A stretch of 64,000 bases of DNA, taken from positions 310,001-374,000 of the forward strand of contig CAWGEH010000010.1 of assembly GCA_963821505.1 (NCBI GenBank). Direction: 5' to 3'. The notes under the pieces were generated by a model. That model saw only the letters and a program-made list of their open reading frames with translations. It ran no database searches and had not been told where the DNA came from. The position numbers and the translations under genes are program-made. This document shows positions 9,294 to 18,103 of the stretch, piece by piece. How positions within the stretch are numbered: position 1 is the stretch's first letter; every line of letters begins with the position of its first letter. Source of the stretch: VAZQ01 sp963821505 (GTDB lineage: Bacteria > Pseudomonadota > Alphaproteobacteria > Rhizobiales > Xanthobacteraceae).

Positions 9294-10094
9294 ATGAGGG
9301 TCAGCATGCTCCGACTGTTCTGGGGCGCATTCGCGCTTGCATGTAGTGTTGTCCAGGCATCTTCTGCTCCACCCGCCCCGGCCGACGATAGCGGCAGTGC
9401 ACCGATGCGCTTCGAATGGCGGCGCGAGGGGCCGGCTCAGGCGTGCGGAACGAATTGCCGGGAGTGGATTTCCGCCGTCGGCTACATCACCGCCGATACG
9501 CCGCGCGAGTTCGAGGCCTTTGCCAAGGATCCCGACCCGCGCGGAGCAGTTCTGGTGCTCGATTCCGATGGCGGCTCGGTGCTCGGCACGCTCGCGCTCG
9601 GCCGTGCCATCCGAAACCTCGGCATGATCACCACCATCGGCAAGACCACGCCGTTGTCGCCTGCCGCCGACCGCCGCGCGCGCCTTTCGCCCGATGGCAA
9701 TTGCGAATCCATGTGCGCGTTCCTGCTGCTGGCCGGCGCGCGCCGCTATGTGCCGCCGGAGGCGCATGTTCTCGTTCATCAGATCTGGCTCGGCAAGAAG
9801 CGCAAGCAGGCGCTGGAATCGAACTATTCCGCCGAGGAGCTCAACGTCGTCCAGCGCGATATCGGACGGCTCGCGCAATACACCATCGAGATGGGCGGGG
9901 GCGGCGAGCTGCTCGAAACGGCGCTGCGCATCCCGCCGTGGGAGCCTTTGTATCGGCTCTCCCCCGATGAGCTGCAGCGCATGAAGCTCAATACGGTCGA
10001 TGCGCTGTTCGAGCACGATCTCCCGCAGTCCGCGCCGACCAAGGCGACGACGTCGCTGGCCACGGTAGGGCATCCGAGCGGCGCGCGCGACTAA
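9294..10094 (+). CDS. Periplasmic ClpP-like serine protease-fold protein
   Basis: About 266 residues with a signal peptide (MLRLFWGAFALACSVVQASS). The ClpP/crotonase-like core follows: VLVLDSDGGSVLGTLALG, then NCESMCAFLLLAGARRYV with the candidate nucleophile Ser in ESMC, and VLVHQIW supplying a His. This matches the COG3904-type family of predicted periplasmic proteases common in Hyphomicrobiales. Two ATGs (9294 and 9306) are possible; the GAGGG before 9306 fits slightly better. Substrate unknown; it is not linked to a visible operon. Confidence 0.8.
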   Translation: MRVSMLRLFWGAFALACSVVQASSAPPAPADDSGSAPMRFEWRREGPAQACGTNCREWISAVGYITADTPREFEAFAKDPDPRGAVLVLDSDGGSVLGTLALGRAIRNLGMITTIGKTTPLSPAADRRARLSPDGNCESMCAFLLLAGARRYVPPEAHVLVHQIWLGKKRKQALESNYSAEELNVVQRDIGRLAQYTIEMGGGGELLETALRIPPWEPLYRLSPDELQRMKLNTVDALFEHDLPQSAPTKATTSLATVGHPSGARD

Positions 10095-10161
10095 GCGATC
10101 GGCTGCCGCGCGCTCGTTCATTCAATTCCACAAGCCTCACGGCCGGACTTGCTCCGGCCGT

Positions 10162-10560
10162 TCAGCCTTTGCTTTCGGCAGCAAGAACGTGGATGGCCGT
10201 GACAAACGTGGGGTTGTTGGATCGTTCGCCTACCGCGTCCGCCGGCACCGGTACCGGCCGAACAGCCTGGAGTAGTCCGTCCGCCGCTTGGCCCAGTCGG
10301 CGCCCGCGGCGGTAATCCGAATCCGGACAGTGCGCGACGTGCGCCTTCACGCGCGCCGCAAACGCATGATGGTCTCGAGTGTGATGCAGTAGGGCGGCCG
10401 GTCGGCGGGCGAAGCGCATCGAGTCGCGGCAGTTCGGTTCCTCCCGGCTCAGGGCCGCGGCTTCGCCTGTGCAGTCGGGTGCCGGCGCGGCGCCCGCACT
10501 GCAGCAGGCCACGAGGGGCCGGCCAGGCAGGCATTCGCACGGGTCGTCATCACACGGCAA
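10162..10560 (-). CDS. Hypothetical ORF, weakly supported
   Basis: A 132-codon frame downstream of the IscU-like gene on the same strand. It is Cys- and Arg-rich, and only the distal part (FAARVKAHVAHCPDSDYRRG, then RRLGQAADGLLQA) looks protein-like. A competing frame covers 10118-10540. Neither has a clear ribosome site, so this may be a broken or spurious gene. I do not recognise it. The stretch 10095-10608 otherwise holds nothing I can support. Confidence 0.25.
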   Translation of the reverse strand: MPCDDDPCECLPGRPLVACCSAGAAPAPDCTGEAAALSREEPNCRDSMRFARRPAALLHHTRDHHAFAARVKAHVAHCPDSDYRRGRRLGQAADGLLQAVRPVPVPADAVGERSNNPTFVTAIHVLAAESKG

Positions 10561-10608
10561 CCCCCCGAGCAGCCGGCGCGGAATGCACCACTTCGCCGCT
10601 TCGGGCTG

Positions 10609-11061
10609 TTATTCGGCCGCCAGCGCGGCCCGCCGCTTGGCCTCGATCTGGTCGATGGCGGCCGCCACGGCATCGAATGTCAGCATGGTCGAGGCATGAC
10701 GTGCCTTGTAGTCGCGCACCGGCTCGAGCACGGCAATATCTGCCCATTTGCCGCTTGGAGGCGCACCATTTTCCTTCAGCATGCGCCGCACTGTCTCGCG
10801 CAGGCTGCGCAGTTCCGCCGCCTTGGCCCCGATCACGTTGCGCGCCATGATCGACGAGGAGGCTTGGCCCAGCGCGCAGGCCTTCACGTCGTGGGAGAAG
10901 TCGGTGACGGTGTCGCCGTCCATCTTGAGGTCGACCGTCACGGTCGAGCCGCACAGCTTGGAATGCGCGGTCGCGCTGGCGTCGGGATTGGCGAGCCGGC
11001 CCAAGCGGGGAATATTGCCGGCCAGCTCGAGGATGCGGCTGTTGTAGACCTCGTTCAACAT
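10609..11061 (-). CDS. IscU/SufU-like iron-sulfur scaffold protein
   Basis: The 150-residue product starts MLNEVYNSRILELAGNIPR and shows SKLCGSTVTVDL and DVKACALGQASSSIMA, two of the three cysteines of IscU/SufU-type scaffolds. At the place of the third cysteine it reads YKARHASTMLTFDA, so that ligand is absent. This third-site loss fits the stand-alone scaffold-like proteins of alphaproteobacteria rather than IscU itself. It may bind or transfer Fe-S clusters; whether it can assemble one is unclear. No isc or suf partners are nearby. Confidence 0.82.
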   Translation of the reverse strand: MLNEVYNSRILELAGNIPRLGRLANPDASATAHSKLCGSTVTVDLKMDGDTVTDFSHDVKACALGQASSSIMARNVIGAKAAELRSLRETVRRMLKENGAPPSGKWADIAVLEPVRDYKARHASTMLTFDAVAAAIDQIEAKRRAALAAE

Positions 11062-11345
11062 GACATTCGATTGCGGTTGATCGGCCGGCGACACGATTGC
11101 GCCGCCCCTGTGAAGCAATATATAGGGAGTGACCCGGCGGCGCGAGCAAGGAGGCTTGCAGGGCCGACGGGTGGCTTTGCTCCTGCGGGCGAGGCCGGTA
11201 CGCAAGCCATATGGCAGCCATGTAAAATGGGAATGCGGCGTCCGGTCGCCGCGCATGGGTCAAATCTTCCCAGAGCGCGTATGACTGATGCGGCCGCCCC
11301 GGTGACACCCCCGGCCCATGAGGCCGGTCGAACGGAGAGACCGCG

Positions 11346-12014
11346 ATGGACGCTGTCGTCAAGCCCTGGCCCAAATCCACCCCCGCCGAAAAGCCGCCCC
11401 TTTCCGACCATGTACGCGCCGCCCCCGAGCCGGTCGTCCCCAAGCCGTCGCGCGAGGAAGCGGTCGCGGCCGTGCGCACGCTCATCGCCTATGCCGGCGA
11501 CAACCCCGACCGCGAGGGTCTGCGCGATACGCCCAAGCGCGTGATCGACGCCTATGACGAGCTCTACAGCGGCTATCGCGAATGCCCCGCCGATGTGCTG
11601 GAACGCACGTTCAGCGAGATCGGCAGCTATGACGATTTCGTCCTCGTGCGCGACATCGCCTTCAATTCCCATTGCGAGCACCACATGATGCCGTTCACGG
11701 GACGGGCGCACATCGCCTACAAGCCGGTGGATCGCGTGGTCGGGCTGTCCAAGCTCGCCCGCCTGGTCGACGTCTATGCGCGCCGGCTGCAGACGCAGGA
11801 GCACATGACCTCGCAGATCGCGAGCGCCATCGAGGAGATTCTCAATCCGCGCGGCGTCGCGGTCATGCTCGAGGCCGAGCACATGTGCATGTCGGTGCGC
11901 GGCGTGGAGAAACCGGGCTCCTCGACCATCACGACGCAGTTTACCGGCAGCTTCCGGGAGAACCCGGATGACCAGGTTCGTTTCATCACCATGGTGCGCG
12001 GGGTCGATCGCTGA
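11346..12014 (+). CDS. folE: GTP cyclohydrolase I
   Basis: The 222-residue enzyme converts GTP to 7,8-dihydroneopterin triphosphate, the first step of folate synthesis. The zinc-binding and catalytic signature is clear: NSHCEHHMMPFTGRAHIAY, then LSKLARLVDVYARRLQTQE and EAEHMCMSVRGVEKPGSST. The first 40 residues are Pro-rich and variable. ATG 11346 follows GGAGAGA. It is followed 76 bp later by hisI in the same direction, a pairing seen in other Hyphomicrobiales. Confidence 0.97.
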   Translation: MDAVVKPWPKSTPAEKPPLSDHVRAAPEPVVPKPSREEAVAAVRTLIAYAGDNPDREGLRDTPKRVIDAYDELYSGYRECPADVLERTFSEIGSYDDFVLVRDIAFNSHCEHHMMPFTGRAHIAYKPVDRVVGLSKLARLVDVYARRLQTQEHMTSQIASAIEEILNPRGVAVMLEAEHMCMSVRGVEKPGSSTITTQFTGSFRENPDDQVRFITMVRGVDR

Positions 12015-12090
12015 GTTGCAGCGTCGACCGCCGAGTTTTCACGTCTTCATCCTGAGGAATTCGCCCTGAAGGTGCGATGAGCGAGGCTTC

Positions 12091-12552
12091 ATGCCCGACA
12101 CGCCTTCGATCTTCGGGGCGCGCGGCTCGGCCGAGGAGGTCGAGGAGGGACGCGCCTTCGCGCCGAAATTCGACGCCGACGGGCTGGTGACCTGCGTTGC
12201 CACCGATGCGCGATCTGGCGACGTGCTGATGGTCGCCCACATGAACGCGCAGGCGCTGCAGCAGACCATCGCGACCGGCGAAGCCTGGTATTTCAGCCGC
12301 TCCCGTCGCACCCTTTGGCGCAAGGGCGAGTCCTCGGGCCATGTGCAGCGGGTGGTCGAGATGCGCATCGACTGTGACCAGGACGCGGTCTGGATCAGGG
12401 TGGAGCAGGCCGGCGCCGGCGCCTGCCATACCGGCCGGCGCTCGTGCTTCTATCGCGCCGTGCCGTTGGGCAAGTCCGGCGCCGTGACGCTCGAATTCCG
12501 CGACGGCGAGAGAACCTTCGATCCGAAGGCCGTGTACGGAGAGAAGAAGTAA
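12091..12552 (+). CDS. hisI: Phosphoribosyl-AMP cyclohydrolase
   Basis: The 153-residue single-domain enzyme hydrolyses the purine ring of PR-AMP, step 3 of histidine synthesis. It shows VLMVAHMNAQALQQTIATG, then the metal-site motif DCDQDAVWIRVEQ and the Cys-containing CHTGRRSCFYR. There is no fused PR-ATP pyrophosphatase domain (hisE), as usual in alphaproteobacteria. It is encoded away from other his genes, directly after folE. Confidence 0.96.
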   Translation: MPDTPSIFGARGSAEEVEEGRAFAPKFDADGLVTCVATDARSGDVLMVAHMNAQALQQTIATGEAWYFSRSRRTLWRKGESSGHVQRVVEMRIDCDQDAVWIRVEQAGAGACHTGRRSCFYRAVPLGKSGAVTLEFRDGERTFDPKAVYGEKK

Positions 12553-12601
12553 TACAGCGGCCTATTGGGCCGTGATGGAATCAATACGCGCGGCGAACTC
12601 G

Positions 12602-12736
12602 GTCTGCTCCCTCCCCCGCTCGCGCGGGAGGGGTGGGAAGGGCACGCTCGCACGAACGCTTCGATACGGAATCACACGGCCGATCACGAGGCTTTCTGCG
12701 CGACCCCACCCTGTCCCTCGCCCGCAAGCGGGGGGA
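12602..12736. repeat. Intergenic inverted repeat, CCCTCCC/GGGAGGG type
   Basis: Between hisI and the CoA-ester lyase the sequence runs CTCCCTCCCCCGCTCGCGCG and GGAGGGGTGGG, and ends CGCAAGCGGGGGGAGGGG, forming nested hairpins. Long imperfect palindromes of this kind are typical of intergenic repeats. It may also end transcription of the two converging genes. Confidence 0.55.
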
Positions 12737-12770
12737 GGGGACGGTGTGGCACCGCCCGTCGTCGACTGCG

Positions 12771-13652
12771 CTAGCTCAATCCCGCCGCGGCGACGCGCGC
12801 CAGCAATTGCCGAGCGCGCGCGAGGTGCGGCCGGTCGTACATCACCCCGTCGATGCCGACCGTGCCCCTGCCGGGATTGGCATCGAACGCGGCAATCACG
12901 GCACGCGCCTTGGCGATCGCCGCCGGCGTCGGCGTGAACACCTCGTTGATGACGGCAACCTGTGCCGGATGGATCGCCATCTTGCCGGTAAAGCCGTCGC
13001 GGCGCGCTTCCTCGGTTTCGCGCCGCAGGGCCGCGATGTTGCGGAAGTCGACGGTGACGGTGTCGATTGCCTGCACCTGCGCGGCGGCGGCGCCGGCAAG
13101 ACAGAGCGCGCGCGCGAGCCGGTAGGGGTCGAGGAAGCGGCCCTCGGGATCGCGGTTGGTTTCCGCGCCGAGCTCGGCGGAGAGGTCCTCGGCGCCCCAG
13201 GTGAGCCCTTCGAGCCGCGCGCTGGCCCCGCGATAGGTGCCGGCGAGAAACAGCGCCGTCGCGGTCTCGGTCGCGATGGCGACGATCTTGATGTGTCCGT
13301 CGGACAGCCCGCTGATCGCTTCGCGCACCGAGAGCTTCGCGTCGGCGTGAATTACGCCGGCGCCGCCTTCGGCTTTCGGCAACATGATTGCGTCGGGGCG
13401 GGCGGGCACGACAGCGTCGAGATCGGCGTCGGTGAGGCCGGTCTCGAATCCGTTGACGCGGACCAGCAGGCGAGGGCGGGCGGCGGCCTTGACGGCCTCG
13501 GTGATGAAGGCCGCCGCGCTCTTTCGCGCCTCGGCCTTGCCCGCCGCCGAGATCGAATCCTCGAGATCGACGATCACCGCGTCGGCGCCGCTCGCCATCG
13601 CCTTGTCGAGCTTGTTGCCGCCGTCGGCGGGGACGAAAAGCAGTGACCGCAT
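12771..13652 (-). CDS. CoA-ester lyase (HpcH/HpaI aldolase, CitE-like)
   Basis: The 293-residue protein belongs to the CitE/malyl-CoA lyase branch: MRSLLFVPADGGNKLDKAMA, the Mg-binding VIVDLEDSISA, the RPDAIMLPKAEGG strand, WGAEDLSAELGA and GFTGKMAIHPAQVAVINEVF. Enzymes of this fold cleave or form malyl-, citramalyl- or citryl-CoA; the exact substrate cannot be set from sequence. The start at 13652 overlaps the stop of the upstream MaoC-like gene as TGATG, so the two are translationally coupled and probably act on the same CoA thioester pathway. Confidence 0.88.
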   Translation of the reverse strand: MRSLLFVPADGGNKLDKAMASGADAVIVDLEDSISAAGKAEARKSAAAFITEAVKAAARPRLLVRVNGFETGLTDADLDAVVPARPDAIMLPKAEGGAGVIHADAKLSVREAISGLSDGHIKIVAIATETATALFLAGTYRGASARLEGLTWGAEDLSAELGAETNRDPEGRFLDPYRLARALCLAGAAAAQVQAIDTVTVDFRNIAALRRETEEARRDGFTGKMAIHPAQVAVINEVFTPTPAAIAKARAVIAAFDANPGRGTVGIDGVMYDRPHLARARQLLARVAAAGLS

Positions 13653-14140
13653 CAGCGCGGCCGCATGCGCATGAACACCTGGCGGCGGCATTCCGCCACG
13701 AGCTTGTTGTCCTGATTGTAGGCACGGTGATGGAACTCGACGATTCCAGCCCCTGGCCGCGACGTCAACTCGCGCTTGCTGATGACCTCGGTCGTACAGT
13801 GGACGGTGTCGTTTTCGAACAGGGGATGCGGGAATTTCACCTCGGTCATGCCGAGATTGGCGATGGTGGTGCCGACCGTGAGGTCGTTGACCATGATGCC
13901 GATCATCAGGCCGAGGGTGAACAGCGAGTTCATCAACGGCTGGCCCCACTCGGTCTCCTGCTCGCAGAAATGGCGATCGATGTGCAGCGGCTGCGGGTTC
14001 AGCGTCATGTTGGAGAACAACATGTTGTCCATCTGCGTCACCGTGCGCGTGAGCGGGTGCTCGTAGAGGTGACCGACCACGAAATCATCGAAGTAGATGC
14101 CGCCGCGCTTGTGGCGGTGAACGTCGGTATCTTGAGCCAT
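13652..14140 (-). CDS. MaoC-like (R)-enoyl-CoA hydratase family protein
   Basis: The 162-residue hot-dog-fold protein shows YFDDFVVGHLYEHPLTRTVT near the start and the hydratase-like NPQPLHIDRHFCEQ with Asp/His. Its closest known functional relatives are mesaconyl-CoA hydratases and other MaoC dehydratases. It precedes and overlaps the CitE-like lyase, a pairing that suggests hydration followed by aldol cleavage of a C4-C5 dicarboxylic CoA ester; this is inference. The ATG at 14140 follows GGGAGG; a GTG at 14185 is in frame but less likely. Confidence 0.85.
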   Translation of the reverse strand: MAQDTDVHRHKRGGIYFDDFVVGHLYEHPLTRTVTQMDNMLFSNMTLNPQPLHIDRHFCEQETEWGQPLMNSLFTLGLMIGIMVNDLTVGTTIANLGMTEVKFPHPLFENDTVHCTTEVISKRELTSRPGAGIVEFHHRAYNQDNKLVAECRRQVFMRMRPR

Positions 14141-14207
14141 CGGGTTCCTCCCTGGGCAATGCGGCGCCGCCGGGGCACGCGGCACGGTCCGGCGGGCCGC
14201 GCGCCGG

Positions 14208-14984
14208 TCAATTGCCGAATATTTCGCTGAAGAATCTCACCATCGCGGCCTGCGACAGCAGGTTCGCGCGCTCTTCGGCTGCGTTCTTGGGAGTGGAGAA
14301 GCCATGCTCGGTGCCGCTGTAGAGCTCCATCTGCCAGCCGATCTTGGCCGCGCGGAAATCCCTGATCAAGCCGTTGACCTCCTCGAGCGGAGCGATCGGA
14401 TCTTCGGCGCCGTGCAGAATCAGGAAACGACCCTTGATGTTCTTGGCACCCTCCGGCGTGAAGTTGCGGAACGAACCGTGGATCGTCACTGTTCCGAGCA
14501 CCGGCGCGCCGGTCTCCGCGAGCTCGACGGCGACGGTGCCGCCGAAGCAATAGCCGACCATGCCGATGCGCGCCGGATCGACCATCGGGTTCTGCCGCAA
14601 TACATCGAGCCCCGCTTGCGCGCGTGCGCGCATGAGCGGGCGGTCCTTGTTGTAGATGGCCGACTGCTCCTGCATCTCCTTGACCTCCTTTGGCCGGATA
14701 TTCTTGCCGAAGATGTCGGGCGCGAAGGCGACATAGCCCAGTTTTGCAACCATCTCTGTGTTCTTGCGCGTCAGCTCGGTCATACCGTCGCGTCGGTGCA
14801 GTAGCAGCACTCCCGGGCGCCTGCCGCGGCTCGCATCGTCGTAGGCGAGATATCCTTCAAGCGCGGTGTCGCCCTGCTTGTAGTCCACGGTTTGCGTTTT
14901 GAGCTCGGCCGCCGCCGGCGTCGTCTGCAACGCCCCGGCAAGGGTGGCGATAAGAATAGCGGACGCGACGCGGGCGTTTTTCAT
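14208..14984 (-). CDS. Secreted dienelactone hydrolase family protein
   Basis: The 258-residue alpha/beta hydrolase has a signal peptide (MKNARVASAILIATLAGALQ, cleavage near AAAEL). It shows the dienelactone hydrolase triad: Cys nucleophile in GYCFGGTVAV, Asp in LHGAEDPIAP and His in GTEHGFSTP. The cytosolic enzyme opens dienelactone in chlorocatechol breakdown; exported family members have less certain substrates. It lies 67 bp upstream of the MaoC-like gene on the same strand and may be co-transcribed. Confidence 0.9.
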   Translation of the reverse strand: MKNARVASAILIATLAGALQTTPAAAELKTQTVDYKQGDTALEGYLAYDDASRGRRPGVLLLHRRDGMTELTRKNTEMVAKLGYVAFAPDIFGKNIRPKEVKEMQEQSAIYNKDRPLMRARAQAGLDVLRQNPMVDPARIGMVGYCFGGTVAVELAETGAPVLGTVTIHGSFRNFTPEGAKNIKGRFLILHGAEDPIAPLEEVNGLIRDFRAAKIGWQMELYSGTEHGFSTPKNAAEERANLLSQAAMVRFFSEIFGN

Positions 14985-15249
14985 TTTGATCCTCCCGAAA
15001 ATGGAAGCGAAAGCCTAGGCCGATCGCAAACGGAGGTCCAGCCGATAGCCGCCGACGAGATGGTCCCGGCGACAAGGCGGAAGATAAATTCGCTGCGCTC
15101 GGCCGGTATGCTTGCAAGCCGCCTTCGGAGCCGGATCGTCGGCTTGACCGGCGGCGAGGTCTCGCAAGATAATTCGGTAAAGGGCGGTCGGCGCGACAGG
15201 CAGGGGAGATCGGCGTCTCATTGAAACGCATTGCAAGGGAGCGTACGCG

Positions 15250-16353
15250 ATGACGCGCGCAACAGGGCTCGACGCGGAGCTTCTCGAGAGCAAAAAGAAA
15301 ATGGTGACCGGAAGGTATCTGCGCAATGCGTGGTATGTCGCCGCGTGGTCCGACGACCTCGCCGATGGTCAATTGCTCGGCCGCACGATTTTGAAAGAGC
15401 CGATCGTGCTCTACCGGAAATCGGATGGACATGTTGCCGCGCTTCAGGACCGCTGCCCGCACCGGTTCGCGCCGTTGCACATGGGAAAGATCGTCAAGGG
15501 CGATTTCGTCCAGTGTCCTTATCACGGGCTGGAATTCAATTCGTCCGGCGCGTGCGTCTTGAATCCGCATGGAACAAAGAACATTCCACCGCGGGCTCGT
15601 GTCCGCAGCTATCCGGTGACGGAGAAGCACAAGGCGATCTGGATTTGGATGGGTGAACGCCCGCCCGATCTTTCAAAGGTGCCGGACTTCAGCGTGCTCG
15701 ATAACGTTCCGGAGATGCATGCGACGAAGCGGGACCGAATTACCATTCGTGCCAACTACGAGCTCATCATCGACAATCTGCTCGACTTGAGTCACACGTC
15801 CTACCTGCACGAGGGTATTCTCGGCAATTCCGACACGGTGGAGTCCGAGATTACCGTCGAACAGGATGGCGATGACGTGGTCGTCGGGCGTCATGCCCAG
15901 AATGCGACCGTGCCGGGATTGTTTGCCATCCTCATGCCGTCGGCGCCGGAACGCGTGGACAAGTTCACCCGCATGCGCTGGATGCCTCCGAGCAATTTGC
16001 GCCTCTTGACCGGAATCTGCATGCCCGGTGCGATCCCGGAAAGCGGAACCGGCTATCACGCCATCCATATGCTGACGCCGGAGAGCGACAAGACCACTCA
16101 TTACTTTTTCACCGCGGTGCGGTTCAATGTTCTGACCGCGGATGACGAGCTGAACGCCCGGATCCAGGACAAGATATCGGCCACCCGCCGCTTCGCATTC
16201 GAAGAGCAGGATGCGCCGGTCATCGAAGCTCAGCAGGAGATCATCGATTCCGCACTGAGCGCCATTGATCCGGTCATCCTCGCGATCGATGTCGGGCCGG
16301 TGCGATACAAGCAAATCCTGCAGAAGCTGGTCAGCGACGAGCAGAGGGTTTAG
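15250..16353 (+). CDS. Rieske non-heme iron oxygenase, alpha subunit
   Basis: The 367-residue protein has an N-terminal Rieske [2Fe-2S] domain (CPHRFAPLHMG and CPYHGLEF, residues about 73-100) and a C-terminal catalytic domain with the mononuclear iron ligands in IDNLLDLSHTSYLHEG. It is closest in pattern to vanillate O-demethylase and phthalate dioxygenase oxygenases (VanA-like), which act on aromatic acids with a separate reductase. No reductase is adjacent, so electrons must come from elsewhere. ATG 15250 has GGGAGCG upstream. The TAG stop lies inside a palindromic repeat. Confidence 0.92.
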   Translation: MTRATGLDAELLESKKKMVTGRYLRNAWYVAAWSDDLADGQLLGRTILKEPIVLYRKSDGHVAALQDRCPHRFAPLHMGKIVKGDFVQCPYHGLEFNSSGACVLNPHGTKNIPPRARVRSYPVTEKHKAIWIWMGERPPDLSKVPDFSVLDNVPEMHATKRDRITIRANYELIIDNLLDLSHTSYLHEGILGNSDTVESEITVEQDGDDVVVGRHAQNATVPGLFAILMPSAPERVDKFTRMRWMPPSNLRLLTGICMPGAIPESGTGYHAIHMLTPESDKTTHYFFTAVRFNVLTADDELNARIQDKISATRRFAFEEQDAPVIEAQQEIIDSALSAIDPVILAIDVGPVRYKQILQKLVSDEQRV

Positions 16354-16478
16354 AGCATGATCCCGAAAAAGCCTGCCCCGGACTTGATCCGGGGTGGATA
16401 CCGCTTTTCGGAAAAGATCATGCTCCAACAATAGGCTGGAGCGGGATGACGACTCGAAGAAAAGTCATCCCGCTCTAG
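16351..16478. repeat. CTAG-type double-hairpin repeat, GAGCATGATC variant
   Basis: Begins TAGAGCATGATCCCGAAAAA, has an inner GATCCGGGGTGG segment, returns as TTTTCGGAAAAGATCATGCT, then a second hairpin GAGCGGGATGAC/GTCATCCCGCTC ending CTAG. The first three bases are the stop codon of the Rieske oxygenase gene. Confidence 0.85.
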
Positions 16479-16553
16479 CGGGTCAGGCAGCCCGGCGACG
16501 GCCGGGTGCGCTCGCACGGCGGCGCCCGCGGAGCCGCGACCGCGCTGATGCGG

Positions 16554-16871
16554 TCAACCTTCCTGCGGCGGTGTGAACATGCGGTCGCCTTGCAGGTCGA
16601 TGATCTGCTTGGCCTTGGAGATCGCGAAGGCCACCGCATCATCCTTGCTTTGATGGGTATCGGCGCGGATGAACCGGTGCTCCTTGACGCCCGCGGGTGC
16701 ATCCTTCTCGATGATCCCGGCGGTCTGGTACCCGTTCTCCGTCCGGAACGGAGCCGGCCGAATGCGATAGCCCTGATATTCAATCGCAGGCGTCGTTGCC
16801 GATCCGTCGGACTCGTTGGCTCCGCCGGCGCCGGCAAGGCGGGCCCATGCCGCTTTGAGTTTCGAGAGCAT
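16554..16871 (-). CDS. HlyU family protein
   Basis: The 105-residue protein matches the small HlyU-type family by its core: EYQGYRIRPAPFRTENGYQT, then EHRFIRADTHQSKDDAVAFA. Vibrio HlyU activates haemolysin genes, but the short alphaproteobacterial proteins given this name have no proven role. ATG 16871 begins MLSKLKAAWARL. It is followed at its 3' side by intergenic sequence and preceded by nadK on the same strand with 53 bp between. Confidence 0.8.
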   Translation of the reverse strand: MLSKLKAAWARLAGAGGANESDGSATTPAIEYQGYRIRPAPFRTENGYQTAGIIEKDAPAGVKEHRFIRADTHQSKDDAVAFAISKAKQIIDLQGDRMFTPPQEG

Positions 16872-16924
16872 CGACCGCAATGATAGTACAAACCGACATG
16901 CCCGCACAACGCGGGCGCGAACGA

Positions 16925-17707
16925 TCAATATCCGAACTGCTCGCGCAGGATGCGCTCGTCGAGGCTGTGGCCGGGATCGAACAGCATCTGCATCGAGATG
17001 CCGTGATCCATCTGGATGTCGACCGAGCACACCGCGCGCACCTCGTCGTGGTCGGCGACGGCGGCGACCGGACGCTTCTCCGGCTCCAGCACGTCGACGC
17101 GCACGCGCGCGGTGTCGGGCAGCAGCGCGCCGCGCCAGCGCCGCGGCCGGAACGGGCTGATCGGGGTCAGCGCCATCAGCGGCGCGTTGATCGGGATGAT
17201 CGGACCCTGGGCGGAGAGATTATAGGCGGTGGATCCGGCGGGCGTTGCCAGCAGCACGCCGTCGGCAACCAGTTCCGGCAAGCGCTCCTCGCCGTCGATC
17301 AGGATGCGCAGGCGCGCCGCCTGATAGGTCTGGCGAAACAGCGAAACCTCGTTGAAGGCATGGAACTCGACGGTGTCGCCGTCCCCGTCATGTGCGCGCA
17401 TGAGCAGCGGATGGATCATCGTCACCTGGGCCTTGGCCAGGCGCTCGGGCAGATCGTCGGGGGAATACTCGTTCATGAGGAATCCGACGGTGCCGCGGTG
17501 CATCCCGTAGATCGGCTTGCCCGTCTTCATGAACTGATGCAGGGTCTGCAGCATCAGGCCATCGCCGCCGAGCGCCACGATGACGTCGGCATCTTTGGCG
17601 GGAATGTTCCCATACCGGGCGGCAAGCCGTTTGAGCGCCTCCTGCGCCTCCGGGATGGGGCTGGCGACGAATGCTATCCGCTCGAAGCTCGCGTCCGCGG
17701 GGCTCAT
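16925..17707 (-). CDS. nadK: NAD kinase
   Basis: The 260-residue enzyme phosphorylates NAD to NADP with ATP or polyphosphate. The GGDG nucleotide motif occurs in VIVALGGDGLMLQTLHQF, followed by GTVGFLMNEY, the Asn-Glu pair in HAFNEVSLFRQ and the TPAGSTAYNLSAQGPIIP segment. The length fits the short alphaproteobacterial type. ATG 17707 is used. Divergent from cutA, with 63 bp between them that should contain both promoters. Confidence 0.95.
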   Translation of the reverse strand: MSPADASFERIAFVASPIPEAQEALKRLAARYGNIPAKDADVIVALGGDGLMLQTLHQFMKTGKPIYGMHRGTVGFLMNEYSPDDLPERLAKAQVTMIHPLLMRAHDGDGDTVEFHAFNEVSLFRQTYQAARLRILIDGEERLPELVADGVLLATPAGSTAYNLSAQGPIIPINAPLMALTPISPFRPRRWRGALLPDTARVRVDVLEPEKRPVAAVADHDEVRAVCSVDIQMDHGISMQMLFDPGHSLDERILREQFGY

Positions 17708-17770
17708 GGGCTGAAAATCGACGCATGATTAGCCGGCAAACAGCGCCCGCGACCGGCAAGGTGGGTGGAC

Positions 17771-18103
17771 ATGGAGCGCGCGATCCTCGTCTATACGACC
17801 TATCCCTCGATTGTCGAGGCGGAGCGGGCCGGACGTGCCCTGGTGGAGCGCCGCCTGTGCGCCTGCGTCAACATCTTGCCCGGCATGATTTCGCACTATT
17901 GGTGGCAGGGCGCGGTCGAGCGCGGCGAGGAGGTGGTGATGATCATCAAGACCCGTAGCTCGCTTGCCGAACGGGTCGGCGCGGCGGTGAAGGAAATGCA
18001 TTCCTACACCACGCCCGCGATCCTGGTGATCCCGGTCGACAGCGTCGACCAAGGCTATCTCGACTGGCTCATGGCCGCGACCGAGCCGGCGGGGAAGGGG
18101 TGA
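17771..18103 (+). CDS. cutA: Divalent-cation tolerance protein CutA
   Basis: The 110-residue protein has the CutA1 fold marks: ILVYTTYPSIVEAERAGRAL, RRLCACVNILPGMISHYWWQG and EMHSYTTPAILVIPV. It forms very stable trimers and is linked to copper/cation tolerance, though its exact role is unsettled. ATG 17771 is chosen; a GTG two codons upstream (17765) is also in frame. Confidence 0.94.
   Translation: MERAILVYTTYPSIVEAERAGRALVERRLCACVNILPGMISHYWWQGAVERGEEVVMIIKTRSSLAERVGAAVKEMHSYTTPAILVIPVDSVDQGYLDWLMAATEPAGKG

Noticed and set aside
12602..12736. Possible CRISPR-like repeat
   Set aside because: Only one imperfect palindrome, no regularly spaced units; no CRISPR array or cas gene is present in the window.
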